Shown: positions 1-8,994, counted from the stretch's first letter. The stretch: DNA of 64,000 nt from Methanosarcina sp. KYL-1 (GCF_024372725.1 NZ_VOUA01000018.1:18926-82925); one strand, 5' to 3'. Notes: generated from the sequence alone by a model not told the origin. Made by a program: numbers and translations.

Positions 1-469
1 AAAAGAGGTTGCCGTAGTTGCAGTGGGTACTGACATTCTCCGGCTCAAGTTCAAGTGCCCGCCTGTACTGCTCCTCGGCTTCAAGTTTCCGCCCCAGCTC
101 TGCAAGGACTATCCCCTGGTTGCAGAGGGAATTGACGTGCCCGGGGTCAAGGTTCAGGGCTTCATCAAATTCCTGAAGAGCTGTTTCCTTCATCCCCATG
201 AAATAAGCAATCACTCCAGAAAGGAAATAAGCTTCAACCTGCTGCTCCCCTTCGCCCATGAGGGCGCAGGCCTTAATGAACACGTACTCTTCCCTGAACA
301 TCCCCTTTGAGTCGCATATCTTTGCGATGTTCAGGAGATAATCGGGAGAAATCCCGTTTTTCCTTGAAAACTGGACTGCAAACTCAAGCCCGGCACCGGG
401 TTCTTCCTCATTTTTCCTGACCGATTCCACAACATCAAAAACGAGTTTATTGATCATGTCCAGGTCCAT
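1..469 (-). CDS. TPR-repeat protein, 3' part cut by the window edge
   Basis: The frame is open on the minus strand from an ATG at 469 (MDLDMINKL...) to the left edge with no stop, so about 156 N-terminal residues are visible. The second half shows helical TPR signatures such as EFDEALNLDPG and EEQYRRALELEPEN, spaced about 34 residues apart. TPR proteins are protein-protein interaction scaffolds; no partner can be named from this fragment. There is no signal peptide or membrane segment, so it is probably cytoplasmic. Two other TPR proteins lie at 38806 and 41376, but they are not close copies. TPR assignment is firm; function is unknown. Confidence 0.85.
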   Translation of the reverse strand, partial: MDLDMINKLVFDVVESVRKNEEEPGAGLEFAVQFSRKNGISPDYLLNIAKICDSKGMFREEYVFIKACALMGEGEQQVEAYFLSGVIAYFMGMKETALQEFDEALNLDPGHVNSLCNQGIVLAELGRKLEAEEQYRRALELEPENVSTHCNYGNLF

Positions 470-633
470 AAAAATCAATTCTCCCAAAAATAATTCCCTG
501 GGAAAAAGCTTCAGCTTCCTCCTTATTTATTCACTGTTTTCAGCCAATAAATACTTTATTATATAATTCGGATTCAGGGAAAGGGTTTTCAAAAAAGTTG
601 TCCTGAAAACGGCTCATTCAGAAAATATCCTCA

Positions 634-696
634 AGAACAGAAAAGTCAGAACAGAAAAGTCAGAACAGAAAAGTCAGAACAGAAAAGTCAGAACAG
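634..696. repeat. 14-bp tandem repeat, four copies plus a partial
   Basis: The unit agaacagaaaagtc is repeated four times without change from 634 to 689, followed by half a unit. It lies in the 237-bp space between two minus-strand genes, just downstream of the stop of the 707-937 gene. There are no spacers, so this is a minisatellite and not a CRISPR. Confidence 0.9.
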
Positions 697-706
697 CGGG
701 AGGAGT

Positions 707-937
707 TCATTTCTGCTTACCTTCAGGCCCCGGATTCTGCCTGGAGCCCAGTGCCAATCCCATAACCAGCCCTACACCTGCACCCATTGACATGCCGAGA
801 ACCACCCCGGTTGTCTGGGAGCCTGCAGCTGGGCCGAGAATGAAACTTCCCAAAAGGATCCCCAGCGTAGCTCCAATTCCGATTCCCGGAGCCATCCATC
901 TTCCAGGGGACTGCTGTTCTTTTTTGTCTGTGTTCAT
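707..937 (-). CDS. small glycine-rich membrane protein (76 aa)
   Basis: Unrecognised small protein. After a charged N-terminus (MNTDKKEQQSPGRW) it has two hydrophobic glycine-rich stretches, roughly residues 16-38 and 43-64, with small-residue spacing like the glycine-zipper hairpins of membrane proteins (GIGIGATLGILLGSF, then GMSMGAGVGLVMG). It ends in a charged tail. The start at 937 is supported by GGTG eight bases upstream. An overlapping open frame at 723-962 lacks these features and is a shadow. It appears monocistronic. Probably a two-helix membrane protein of unknown role. Confidence 0.6.
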   Translation of the reverse strand: MNTDKKEQQSPGRWMAPGIGIGATLGILLGSFILGPAAGSQTTGVVLGMSMGAGVGLVMGLALGSRQNPGPEGKQK

Positions 938-1094
938 AACATTTACACCACTCGTTTTTCATTTAGTGGATTTTTGCGTATTCTTTGCATCTTTTGATTT
1001 TTCATCGAGTTTTCATTGAGTTCCCTTAAGTTAATTTCTTCTATTTGTTTAATTTTCGGTTTTTAGTTTTCTGAGGAAAACCGAAAAAAGGCGA

Positions 1095-1787
1095 TCATTT
1101 AAGGGCGAATTCCACAGCTGCAAGCGCATGAAGCTTTGTCGTATCAAAAAGAGGAACTTTCGCATCTTCCTGCCCGACCAGAAGCGGGATTTCGGTGCAG
1201 CCCAGGACGATGCCTTCGGCACCCCCGGAAACCAGATTTCCGATTATTTCCCTGAACCTCGCCCTGGAAGCTTCGTTTTTTACGCCCAGGCAGAGCTCAT
1301 TGAAAATCACGCTGTTTATGAAGTCCCTGTCTCCTGCCCCGGGGATGAGCACCTCGATCCCGAACCTTTCTTCAAGCCGCTTCCTGTAAAAGGCTTCTTC
1401 CATTGTGAACTTCGTCCCCAGCAGCCCGACCTTTTTGAGCCCTGCTGCCCGAATTTCAGCCGCTGCCGCATCCGCAATGTGCAGCAACGGGATGCCGGCT
1501 CTTTCCTCCACCTTTTCCGCAAGCTTATGCATGGTGTTCGTGCAGATGAGCAGGAAATCCGCTCCCGAGCCCTTCAGGGAAAGCCCGGCCTCGCCCAGGC
1601 AGGCTTCCAGCCCTGCCCAGTCCCCGCCGGCCAGCATTTTCTCGATATCCCCGAAATCGACCGAATAGAGGACGCACTTTGCGGAGTGCAGCCCGCCAAG
1701 CCTTTCTTTTACCGCTTCATTGATGAGCCTGTAATATTCGAGGGAAGATTCCCAGCTCATCCCGCCGATAAGTCCTATCATTTTCAT
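1095..1787 (-). CDS. aspartate/glutamate racemase family protein
   Basis: A 230-aa cofactor-independent racemase of the Asp/Glu/hydantoin family, interconverting L- and D-amino acids (aspartate is the usual substrate of this subgroup). It starts with the family opening MIGLIGGMSWESSLEYY. The two expected catalytic cysteines are present in LLICTNTMHKLA (about residue 82) and in GCTEIPLLVG near residue 197. Length fits the family (about 230 aa). The start at 1787 has AAGGAG nine bases upstream; the codon two positions later is also ATG. It is monocistronic and cytoplasmic. Substrate specificity cannot be read from the sequence. Confidence 0.85.
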   Translation of the reverse strand: MKMIGLIGGMSWESSLEYYRLINEAVKERLGGLHSAKCVLYSVDFGDIEKMLAGGDWAGLEACLGEAGLSLKGSGADFLLICTNTMHKLAEKVEERAGIPLLHIADAAAAEIRAAGLKKVGLLGTKFTMEEAFYRKRLEERFGIEVLIPGAGDRDFINSVIFNELCLGVKNEASRARFREIIGNLVSGGAEGIVLGCTEIPLLVGQEDAKVPLFDTTKLHALAAVEFALK

Positions 1788-1990
1788 TTAGAGAACTCCT
1801 TGATAGCTAAAGGATAGTTACCAGAATGACCATAAAAGGTATTGGAATGACTGAAACAGTCACATGTGGGAATATCTGAAAGTTATCGGAATGTACTTAG
1901 GCAGCAGTCAGAGAATACCTGACGATAAACACTTCTAATTGTTTAAGGAAATTATATAAAGGATTCCAGCGCAGGAAAAAGAAGATTCCC

Positions 1991-2794
1991 ATGCCTGACT
2001 GCCTGACCTATTTCTTTCTCTTTCCCGTAGCTGTCATTATTGCCATCCTTGCGATGTCCGCAGGCATCTCAGGCACGAATTTCTGGATCCCGGTCTATAT
2101 TATATGGCTTGGCATTGATACCAAAACAGCTTTCTGGCTCGGGCTTTTAACCATGATCTTCGGATTCGGTTCTGGGACGCTCAGGAACCTGAAACAGAAA
2201 ACCATCAACTGGCCCATAGTGAAAGAATACCTGAAAATTACAATTCCTGCAGCTGTATTCGGGGCCCTGCTGGTCCCCTTTGCCCCGGAAGGGATACTTT
2301 TACTCCTGTTTGCAAGTTTTATCCTCATATACGGAAGCTACCTCGTATACCGTTACTGGCTTTACCGCAGGGGAAAATTCCAGGAAAAACTCGCAACCCG
2401 CGACCACATCTGCTGGAAACGCGCTGCCGTTGCCGGCTTCCTGAAAGGGCTCATCGCAACCGGGCTGGGCAAACTGATAACGCCCTGCATCATGGAACAT
2501 AAAGAAATAAAGTCTCCTGCGGAAGCCGTGGGCTCCACGGTCCCCATAATCTTTATTGTTAACTTTATTGCCCTCCTCTTCCGCCTGACCCCGGACTTCA
2601 TTTCAGTCCTTGCCGACCAAAAAGAAATGATCTTTGACGTAATGCTCTGGGTTGCCCCCGGAGTTATCCTGGGCGGGCAGATAGGGCCGGCGGTTGCAAG
2701 AAAACTGTCGGTACAGGGCATGAAACTGTATACTGGAAGCCTGCTTATAGGTGTCAGCCTGTTGATATATATAAGGGCCTTTACCCTTTTTTAA
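1991..2794 (+). CDS. TauE/SafE-family membrane transporter
   Basis: A 267-aa integral membrane protein of the TauE/SafE (COG0730) family, whose members are thought to export sulfite, sulfoacetate or related organic anions. About eight hydrophobic helices are visible. The two halves carry the family-type glycine-rich segments (SAGISGTNFWIPVYI near residue 23 and GLIATGLGKLITPCI near residue 155), the usual internal duplication. A TATA-like attatataaagg at about 1951-1962 lies some 30 bases upstream of the ATG, so the leader is very short; no clear ribosome site is seen. The neighbours are unrelated, so the substrate is unknown. Confidence 0.8.
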   Translation: MPDCLTYFFLFPVAVIIAILAMSAGISGTNFWIPVYIIWLGIDTKTAFWLGLLTMIFGFGSGTLRNLKQKTINWPIVKEYLKITIPAAVFGALLVPFAPEGILLLLFASFILIYGSYLVYRYWLYRRGKFQEKLATRDHICWKRAAVAGFLKGLIATGLGKLITPCIMEHKEIKSPAEAVGSTVPIIFIVNFIALLFRLTPDFISVLADQKEMIFDVMLWVAPGVILGGQIGPAVARKLSVQGMKLYTGSLLIGVSLLIYIRAFTLF

Positions 2795-3005
2795 CGGAAA
2801 AACTCCAAAAAGCCAATATAGAAGGACAGGACAATAACTCAATAGCAGTCAAAATTTTAAAGAGACTGCTTGAAACCACTTGAAACTTCATAATGCTCTT
2901 AAGACTGATTATGACTGTTTAAAACTGTTTAAAACTGCTTAAGACCACTTAAGAATGCTTAAAAACCCCTTGAAACAAACAAAGAACCCAAAAAACTGAC
3001 CACCC

Positions 3006-3410
3006 ATGTTTATTCAACTCTTTTCTCTGTTCCTGATTATCCCCCTTGTGGAACTCTACCTCCTCATCAAGATCGGGGGCATAATCGGTGCCTTCAATAC
3101 CGTGCTTGTAATCTTCATAACCGCAAGCCTCGGCGCTTACCTTGCAAAAAGCCAGGGCTTCCTCGTACTCCGCAAAATCCAGGAAGCAACGAACCAGGGC
3201 TACATGCCCGGAAACGAACTCCTTCACGGCCTCTTCGTACTGATCGGCGGCTTTGCCCTCCTTACCCCCGGCTTCCTGACCGACGCCATCGGGCTTTCCA
3301 TGCTCATCCCCCAGGTCCGGGAAATCTACGTGGGCCTTGCAAAAGAAATGCTCCGGAAAAAGATTGAGAGGGGAGATATGCAGATGCGGATGTACACGAA
3401 TTTCAGGTGA
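3006..3410 (+). CDS. fxsA: FxsA family membrane protein
   Basis: A 134-aa membrane protein matching FxsA (COG3030). The family opening is present as IPLVELYLLIKIGG at residues 12-25, followed by the second helix around residues 30-50 and the LLTPGFLTDAIGL motif at about 84-96, which the family keeps. The C-terminus is charged. E. coli FxsA relieves phage F exclusion when overproduced, but the normal role is unknown. No ribosome binding site is seen before the ATG, and the 200 bases upstream are low-complexity (degenerate gactgcttaaaacc-type repeats). Confidence 0.8.
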   Translation: MFIQLFSLFLIIPLVELYLLIKIGGIIGAFNTVLVIFITASLGAYLAKSQGFLVLRKIQEATNQGYMPGNELLHGLFVLIGGFALLTPGFLTDAIGLSMLIPQVREIYVGLAKEMLRKKIERGDMQMRMYTNFR

Positions 3411-4283
3411 AGCCTGTAAAGGGAGACACCTTTACTTTTTTGCTTTTTACATTTTACTTTTCTTTTTTCCCTGCCCTGTAAACCCGTATTTCTCCAGGCC
3501 GCCTGATCTGACCTGGCCGTATGGGAAGTAGTCAGTGCGTTCGACCTCAAAACCGTTTAAGTTTGCAGGAAAGAAAGGGTTTTAACAGGAGGGGACTGTC
3601 GCTTCGCAAAACCCCGGACTCTCACCGGGCGCGAGCGCAGCGAAGCGGCCGGCTTTTTCATAAAAATATATAAGTAAAGACTTAAAATAAGACCGGTCTG
3701 GCTTGTGTTCTGGTGCGTGGATTCCAAATTAAAGCCAAATATTTTTTACTGAACACTTCAGTTCAGCCAGCCGTCTTTTCTTTTTGCCATGAATAGTAGT
3801 ATTAAACAGTTATTAGGGTATACTTTTAAGTCATCAGGATGCCCTTATACAGTCTTTTGGATATACATTATAATCATGCAAATGATCTTTAGAGGCCATT
3901 GTGAGACACCTTAAACTGCGCAAATTAAAATTAAAGGTCCCTGGAACATATTTTTTAGTTTGCAAATACACTTTCTGGAAAAGGCCGGCCTCCTTCGTCG
4001 GCCGGTGAGAGCGCCGGTACTCTATAAAAAGTAAGACTTGGAAATGTGGTTTTAGTCCGCTTGAGCGAGCAACGCGAGCGAAACGGACCCCGTGCTCCCG
4101 AAGCGGAACTCGGGCGAGCGAAACGGACCCCGTGCTCCCGAAGCGGAACTCGGGCGAGCGAAACGGACCCCGTGCTCCCGAAGCGGAACTCGGGCGAGCG
4201 AAACGGACACCGTGCTGTTGCGATTGCATCGCAACTCCCAGAAAATCTCCAATTTTCTGTGATCCCGAAGCGAAATTCGGGCT
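3411..4283. other. gene-free region with hairpins and repeats
   Basis: About 870 bases between fxsA and lrgB with no convincing gene. It holds GC-rich hairpin-like stretches (a ggccgg/ccggcc inverted repeat around 3983-4006; gttgcgat/atcgcaac at about 4215-4233) and the 40-bp tandem repeat listed separately. Open frames here come from the repeat. Confidence 0.6.
4074..4216. repeat. 40-bp GC-rich tandem repeat, three full copies
   Basis: Identical 40-bp units at 4081-4120, 4121-4160 and 4161-4200, with partial units on both sides. The unit contains self-complementary segments (cccgaag / ctcggg). It is much more GC-rich than the sequence around it. Units abut directly with no spacer, so it is not a CRISPR. 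Confidence 0.95.
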
Positions 4284-5060
4284 TCAGAAAAGAAGCCCGA
4301 ATATGTAAATCAGAAGCGGTGCCAGGAAAACCGTAATAAGCCCTGCGATCCCGATTGCAAGGCCGCTCATTGCCCCTTCGGTTTCCCCGAGTTCTATGGC
4401 TTTGGTGGTCCCGAGGGCGTGGGAAGCGGTTCCGATGGCAACGCCGACTGCAACTTTGTCTTTTATATGGAAGCAGCGGCAGATGAAGGGGCCGAGGACA
4501 GCTCCGATTATTCCCGTGATCACGATTGCTGCCACGGTTACTGCGGGCATGCCGCCGAGCTGCCTTGAGATTTCCATGCCTATGGGGGTTGTGACGGACT
4601 TGGGGACAAGGGAGATGCTCAGGGCTTCATCGAGCCCGAAGAGGCTTGAGAGGGCAAGGATGCTTGCCATGCCTGCGGTGCTGCCTGCGACTATGCCGGC
4701 AAGGATCGGGAGGGCGTCGCTTTTCAGGAGCTGGATTTTCTTGTAGAGGGGGACGGCAAGGACGACGGTTGCAGGCCCGAGGAAAAAGGAGATGTAGTCC
4801 CCGCCGCGGTTGTAGGTCTCAAAATCGATCCCGACGTACAGCAGGAAGAGAATTACAAGCACGCAACCCACAAGCAGGGGGTTTAAGGCTGAGACCCGGG
4901 TCTTCCTGTACAGGATGGTGCCTATCTGGAACGCGATCAGGGAAACCAGAATCCCGAAGAGGGGGGTTGAAATGAATTCATTAAGGAAATTATTAAGGAA
5001 ATTATTAAGAAAACCATCAAGGAAAACATCAAGGAAAACATCAAGGAAATTTACCTGCAT
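4284..5060 (-). CDS. lrgB: LrgB/CidB family membrane protein
   Basis: A 258-aa polytopic membrane protein of the LrgB family, the partner of LrgA/CidA. In bacteria this pair affects murein hydrolase activity and has been linked to export of small organic acids; murein cannot be the target in an archaeon with an S-layer. Family motifs are PKSVTTPIGMEIS at about residue 153 and GTASHALGTTKA at about 212. The first 29 residues are unusual: six copies of a four-residue unit (FLDV/FLNN types) precede the first family helix. The gene starts one base after the lrgA stop, so the two are cotranscribed. The stop lies inside an inverted repeat (4278-4299) that may act as terminator. Confidence 0.9.
   Translation of the reverse strand: MQVNFLDVFLDVFLDGFLNNFLNNFLNEFISTPLFGILVSLIAFQIGTILYRKTRVSALNPLLVGCVLVILFLLYVGIDFETYNRGGDYISFFLGPATVVLAVPLYKKIQLLKSDALPILAGIVAGSTAGMASILALSSLFGLDEALSISLVPKSVTTPIGMEISRQLGGMPAVTVAAIVITGIIGAVLGPFICRCFHIKDKVAVGVAIGTASHALGTTKAIELGETEGAMSGLAIGIAGLITVFLAPLLIYIFGLLF
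4977..5048 (-). repeat. 12-bp tandem repeat inside the lrgB N-terminus
   Basis: Read on the coding strand, six units of 12 bases run without a break (TTCCTTGATGTT twice, then variants ending GGT, AAT, AAT, GAA), encoding FLDV, FLDV, FLDG, FLNN, FLNN, FLNE. It has captured the start region of LrgB. Confidence 0.9.
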
Positions 5061-5061
5061 C

Positions 5062-5514
5062 TCAGTTCACCTGCTCAACCTTAAGCTCAGATGCCTGCGT
5101 TTTTATCGAGCTGATAGTGCCCGGGACAACCTTGCTTTCACTTTCCTCGCGGGATTCAGCACCCTCTGTCTTCCTCCCGAGGAACTTCTTTACAAGCTGC
5201 ACGGTGAGCCCGGTTACAGCCAGGATAATCACTGTTGAAAGCACGGAAATTTCGAGAATTTCAGTCCACTTCCCTTCAAGCAGGGCAAAACAGGTAATCA
5301 GGCTGACCCCCGCTGGAAGGAAGAAAAAAGCCAGGTTATCAAGCAAAAAATCGCTGACTTTCCCTATCATCTCGAGTTTGATTATGCCTGCATACAGGCC
5401 GAAGAAAAGAAGCAGCATCCCTATGACGTTGCCAGGGACTGGCAGGCTGAAGGTTTTCTGTAACAGTTCACCCAGGAAATATATACTCAGTATGATTGAA
5501 AATTCTTTTAGCAA
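5062..5514 (-). CDS. lrgA: LrgA/CidA family holin-like protein
   Basis: A 150-aa small membrane protein of the CidA/LrgA (COG1380) family. It has four hydrophobic helices in the first 110 residues, with the family motif LPVPGNVIGMLLLF at about residues 24-37 and FFFLPAGVSLI at about 63-73. A charged tail of about 40 residues rich in E, S and K follows, longer than usual. Its stop is one base before lrgB, forming a two-gene operon read leftward and divergent from iscS. The function is inferred from bacterial homologues (holin-like or metabolite transport). Confidence 0.9.
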   Translation of the reverse strand: MLKEFSIILSIYFLGELLQKTFSLPVPGNVIGMLLLFFGLYAGIIKLEMIGKVSDFLLDNLAFFFLPAGVSLITCFALLEGKWTEILEISVLSTVIILAVTGLTVQLVKKFLGRKTEGAESREESESKVVPGTISSIKTQASELKVEQVN

Positions 5515-5754
5515 AACTTATTCTTCCTATGCTTGGCTGGAGGTTGACTAGCAGAATTGGGGTATATATACTTATCCGGAAGTTTGAAAATTTAGTATAA
5601 AGTAAGCGAGAACCGATACAGAGGCTGGAGAAGAAGCTAGATATAACGGTAGAGACGGGGGCTAGAGATGATACAGAGGCTGGAGAGACGATACGGGAGG
5701 CTGACCGATACAGGATAAAACAATACATTCATATCGCGCAAACTCCTATTTTTC

Positions 5755-6951
5755 ATGGGGGTTTTGATGGGAGAGAAGCGATTCGTTTACATGGACCATG
5801 CAGCCACCACCTTCACAAAACCTGAAGTGGCTGAAGCTATGATGCCTTTTTTGAAAGAACATTTCGGGAACCCTTCGTCCCTGTACTCCATAGGAAGGGA
5901 AGCTAAGGAAGCCGTGGAAAGTGCAAGGGAACAGCTTGCAAAGGCGCTGGGTGCAAAACCCGAGGAGGTCTACTTTACCTCGGGGGGAACGGAGTCCGAC
6001 AACTGGGCGGTAAAAGGGACAGCCCTTGCCAGGCAGGAGCGGGGAAATCATATTATCACAACGCCGATAGAGCACCACGCCGTGCTCTACCCCTGTGAGT
6101 ACCTGGAAACGAAGGGCTTTGAGGTGACCTACCTGCTGGTGGACAGGTACGGGCTTGTTGACCCTGCGGACGTGGAAGCCGCAATCAGGGAAGATACCAC
6201 CCTGATCTCGGTCATGTACGCCAACAACGAGATAGGGACCCTTGAGCCTGTCCCGGAGATAGGGAAAATTGCGAAGGAGCACGGGGTCCCCTTCCACACC
6301 GATGCCGTGCAGGTGATAGGGAAAATCCCCCTGGACATGCAGGGAAAGCACAAAGACATTGACATGCTCTCCTTATCCTCGCACAAGTTCTACGGGCCAA
6401 AAGGGGTGGGAGCCCTCTACATCCGGGAAGGGACGGAAATTGACAATTACATGCATGGGGGCGGGCAGGAGAGGGGACGGCGCGCCGGGACCGAAAACGT
6501 TGCAGGCATCGTGGGGATGGGAAAGGCAATCGAGCTTGCAACTGCAAATATCGAGGCACACAATGAAAAGATCAGGAAGATGCGGGACCGCCTGAAGGAC
6601 GGGGTCCTGGAAATCCCGCACTGCAGGCTGAACGGGCACCCGGAAAAGCGCCTGCCCGGAAACCTGAACTTCAGCTTCGAGTACATCGAAGGGGAATCTT
6701 TGCTGCTCATGCTCGACCAGCTGGGAGTCTGCTGCTCCACTGGCAGTGCCTGTTCTTCGGGCTCTTCCGAACCCTCGCACGTCCTCCGGGCAATAGGGCT
6801 GCCCCCGAAAATCGCCCAGGGGTCCCTCCGCCTGACCCTGGGGGACGCAGATTCCGAAGAGGATGTCGATTATGTGCTTGAGGTGCTGCCGGGAATCGTT
6901 GAAAAGCTGCGGGCAATGTCCCCGTTCTACAAACCGGCAGCCGGAACGTAA
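5755..6951 (+). CDS. iscS: cysteine desulfurase (IscS/NifS)
   Basis: A PLP-dependent cysteine desulfurase: it takes sulfur from cysteine as an enzyme persulfide for Fe-S cluster assembly. The 398 aa show the MDHAATT opening, the PLP lysine in SLSSHKFYGPKG (Lys211) and the active-site loop STGSACSSGSSEPSHVL with the catalytic cysteine at 333. Length is normal. The ATG at 5755 is used here; an in-frame ATG at 5767 lies closer to a GGGGG stretch and gives a product four residues shorter. iscU follows after 49 bases, so they form an operon. The upstream 240 bases carry two copies of gatacagaggctggaga (about 5616 and 5670). Confidence 0.95.
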   Translation: MGVLMGEKRFVYMDHAATTFTKPEVAEAMMPFLKEHFGNPSSLYSIGREAKEAVESAREQLAKALGAKPEEVYFTSGGTESDNWAVKGTALARQERGNHIITTPIEHHAVLYPCEYLETKGFEVTYLLVDRYGLVDPADVEAAIREDTTLISVMYANNEIGTLEPVPEIGKIAKEHGVPFHTDAVQVIGKIPLDMQGKHKDIDMLSLSSHKFYGPKGVGALYIREGTEIDNYMHGGGQERGRRAGTENVAGIVGMGKAIELATANIEAHNEKIRKMRDRLKDGVLEIPHCRLNGHPEKRLPGNLNFSFEYIEGESLLLMLDQLGVCCSTGSACSSGSSEPSHVLRAIGLPPKIAQGSLRLTLGDADSEEDVDYVLEVLPGIVEKLRAMSPFYKPAAGT

Positions 6952-7000
6952 TACATGGCCTGATGTATGCAGGCCTGAATGGGATACAGGGGGAAATTTC

Positions 7001-7399
7001 GTGTACAACAAGACAGTGATGGACCATTTCATGAACCCGCGAAACGTGGGAGAGATAGAAGACGCCGACGGCGTGGGAGAAGCCGGAAACCCCCACGGGG
7101 ATTTCATGAAGATCTTCCTTAAAATAAAGGACAACAGGATCGAGGACGTAAGGTTCAAGACCTTCGGCTGTGCAGCTGCAATCGCGTCCAGCAGCATGGC
7201 AACGGAACTGATCAAAGGCATGACCCTGGAGGAAGCCTGGGACCTGACGAATGAGGCTGTGGGCGAAGCCCTGGGAGGCCTGCCACCGGGAAAGCTGGAG
7301 TGTTCGGTGGTATCCAGGGAAGCAATCCACATGGCAATCAACGAATACCGCAAAAAGCAGGGGCTTGAGCCGCTGGAGGAGAAACTACCCAATCCGTAA
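7001..7399 (+). CDS. iscU: IscU/NifU-type Fe-S scaffold, one canonical cysteine missing
   Basis: A 132-aa scaffold on which IscS-derived sulfur and iron are assembled. The start chosen is GTG at 7001 (VYNKTVMDHFMNPRN), preceded by AGGGGG; the longer open frame from 6863 overlaps iscS and has no family match before this point. Family motifs FKTFGCAAAIASSS (Cys57) and KLECSV (Cys101) are present. The first ligand motif, normally GxPxCGD, reads GNPHGD: the cysteine is absent and the loop is one residue shorter, while the aspartate (34) is kept. This may alter cluster handling. Cotranscribed with iscS. Confidence 0.9.
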   Translation: MYNKTVMDHFMNPRNVGEIEDADGVGEAGNPHGDFMKIFLKIKDNRIEDVRFKTFGCAAAIASSSMATELIKGMTLEEAWDLTNEAVGEALGGLPPGKLECSVVSREAIHMAINEYRKKQGLEPLEEKLPNP

Positions 7400-7416
7400 A
7401 GAAAGAAGGAAGGAGA

Positions 7417-7567
7417 GAGAAACAGAGAAAGAAACAGAGAGAGAAACAGAGAGAGAAACAGAGAGAGAAACAGAGAGAGAAACAGAGAAAGAAACAGAGA
7501 AAGAAACAGAGAGAGAAACAGAGAAAGAAACAGAGAAAGAAACAGAGAAAGAAACAGAGAGAGAAAG
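7417..7567. repeat. purine-only tandem repeat (gagaaacagaga units)
   Basis: About 150 bases of 12-base units alternating gagaaacagaga and aagaaacagaga start 18 bases after the iscU stop. One strand is almost only purines, apart from one C per unit. Because the period is a multiple of three, long spurious frames appear on both strands (SLFL and ETER repeats). Confidence 0.95.
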
Positions 7568-7746
7568 GAGCAGGAGAAGACCCTGAAAACTGAGTCCGGC
7601 CCAAAAACCCGAAAAGCCGCACAGAGAGAGTTTTTAAGGAATATTAAGTTAAGAGCTGTCAAAAACTGTTTTTAAGCAAAGGTTGATGAAACTGGGAAAT
7701 CTGGAAAGAACGGTACCAAAGTCAACCCTTGCTTTTCTGGAGGAAA

Positions 7747-7923
7747 ATGTTCAAACTCACATATCCGGTGGGTTTACTTCTGCTCCTCATGGCTATGCAC
7801 ACAGGTAGAATATCATCAGGCAACATAAAGGGTTTTATTCGGCTAACGAATTTTGTTCTAAAAGCTAAGAGAAGGGCAATAGAACGGGACCAAAAGAACT
7901 CAAAAAGCCCGCTTGAGACCTAA
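7747..7923 (+). CDS. possible small membrane protein (58 aa)
   Basis: Open frame from an ATG at 7747 with a strong ribosome site (ggagg three bases upstream). The product begins MFKLTYPVGLLLLLMAMHTG, a likely single membrane helix or signal, followed by a basic tail rich in K and R. No family is recognised. It sits in the AT-rich gap before the ATP-grasp gene. The ribosome site and signal-like start support it; the short length and lack of homology argue for caution. Confidence 0.3.
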   Translation: MFKLTYPVGLLLLLMAMHTGRISSGNIKGFIRLTNFVLKAKRRAIERDQKNSKSPLET

Positions 7924-7977
7924 AAACCTGCAGAAGCTTATCGTTAACTTAATCAGGAAAATACCAGATCATACCCT

Positions 7978-8994
7978 ATGAAAAAAATAGGGATCATAAT
8001 TACAGACCCGGAAGACTGGACAGCCCGGGCACTAATTGCTGCGGCGAAGGAAAAAGGCTTTTCCCCTCTTGTTCTCGACCTCAGGGCCGCAGAGGTCACC
8101 ATAAACACGGAAACTGCCGGCCCGGTGGTTGCTAGCTCAATATCTTCCGGCTCTATAAATGCCGGCTCAAAAATTGCTTTTAAAACAGGGGACACCTGTC
8201 TCTCCGACCTTGACGCCGTGATCGTGCGAGACGTGGGAGCCGGGACCCTGGAAGGGGTTTCTTTCAGGTTCGACATCCTGCGGGAGCTGGAAGCCGAAGG
8301 AGTCCTCGTCGTCAACTCCCCTGAAGCCATCCAGAGCGCTGCAAACAAGTACCACGCCTCCTACCTTGTGGCAAAAGCCGGGCTTCCCATGCCAGAAACC
8401 ATCGCCGTGCAGAGTGCAGAGGCGGCCATGAAGGTAATTTCACGGTTCGGAGACGCCGTAATAAAACCGGTCTTCGGGTACAAGGGAAAAGACATCGTGA
8501 GGGTAAAAGCCGGAGAAGTCCTGTTTTCGGATAGGAAAAGCGAACCTGCATCCGTTGAAGAGACGCTGGAAAAGCTGCTCGAAGAAAGGGGGATGCTTTA
8601 CATCCAGGAGTTTATCAAGAACCCTGGCCGGGATATAAGGGCCTTTGTCGTGGGCGGGACTGCCGTAGGAGCCATTTACAGGAAAGCTGCTCCGGGCTCC
8701 TGGGTAAACAACCTGAGCCAGGGCGGAAGCGCAGACCGCTGCGTGCTGACAGAAGAGCAGAAAGCCATTGCAGAAAAGGCGGCCCTGGCCATCGGAGCGG
8801 TGTTTGCAGGCGTTGATATTATAGAAAGTTCTGCCGGAAATTCAGGAGAAAAAAGCGAGAAGGTAGCCAGCAGCATAAACCCGGGCCCTAAAATCCTCGA
8901 GGTCAACGGGACCCCCTCAGGAAAAGGGATTTTCGATGCATGGGGAATAAATCCGGCCGAACACATCATTGATTACATAAAAAATATTTTATGA
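7978..8994 (+). CDS. mptN: RimK-type ATP-grasp ligase, probably tetrahydromethanopterin:alpha-L-glutamate ligase
   Basis: A 338-aa ATP-grasp ligase of the RimK family. These join an amino acid to a carboxylate using ATP. In Methanosarcina the expected member is MptN, which adds glutamate to tetrahydromethanopterin to give tetrahydrosarcinapterin. Visible features are an N-terminal pre-ATP-grasp domain (residues 1-110), the nucleotide-binding [17 protein letters not shown] at about 158-174, [20 protein letters not shown] at about 205-224, and the Mg-binding [13 protein letters not shown] near 304. An insertion rich in S and E at about 280-300 makes it longer than usual. The related F420 glutamate ligase CofF is the main alternative. 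Monocistronic. Confidence 0.7.
   Translation: MKKIGIIITDPEDWTARALIAAAKEKGFSPLVLDLRAAEVTINTETAGPVVASSISSGSINAGSKIAFKTGDTCLSDLDAVIVRDVGAGTLEGVSFRFDILRELEAEGVLVVNSPEAIQSAANKYHASYLVAKAGLPMPETIAVQSAEAAMKVISRFGDAVIKPVFGYKGKDIVRVKAGEVLFSDRKSEPASVEETLEKLLEERGMLYIQEFIKNPGRDIRAFVVGGTAVGAIYRKAAPGSWVNNLSQGGSADRCVLTEEQKAIAEKAALAIGAVFAGVDIIESSAGNSGEKSEKVASSINPGPKILEVNGTPSGKGIFDAWGINPAEHIIDYIKNIL

Noticed and set aside
4046..4336. Frames across the 40-bp repeat (both strands)
   Set aside because: Composition follows the repeat, with no ribosome site and repeated peptide units only.
6863..7399. Longer iscU start at 6863
   Set aside because: The extra 46 residues overlap iscS and do not resemble IscU; GTG 7001 has a ribosome site.
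6373..7662. 429-codon minus-strand frame with SLFL repeats
   Set aside because: It is antisense to iscS-iscU and kept open by the 12-base purine repeat; no ribosome site or family features.
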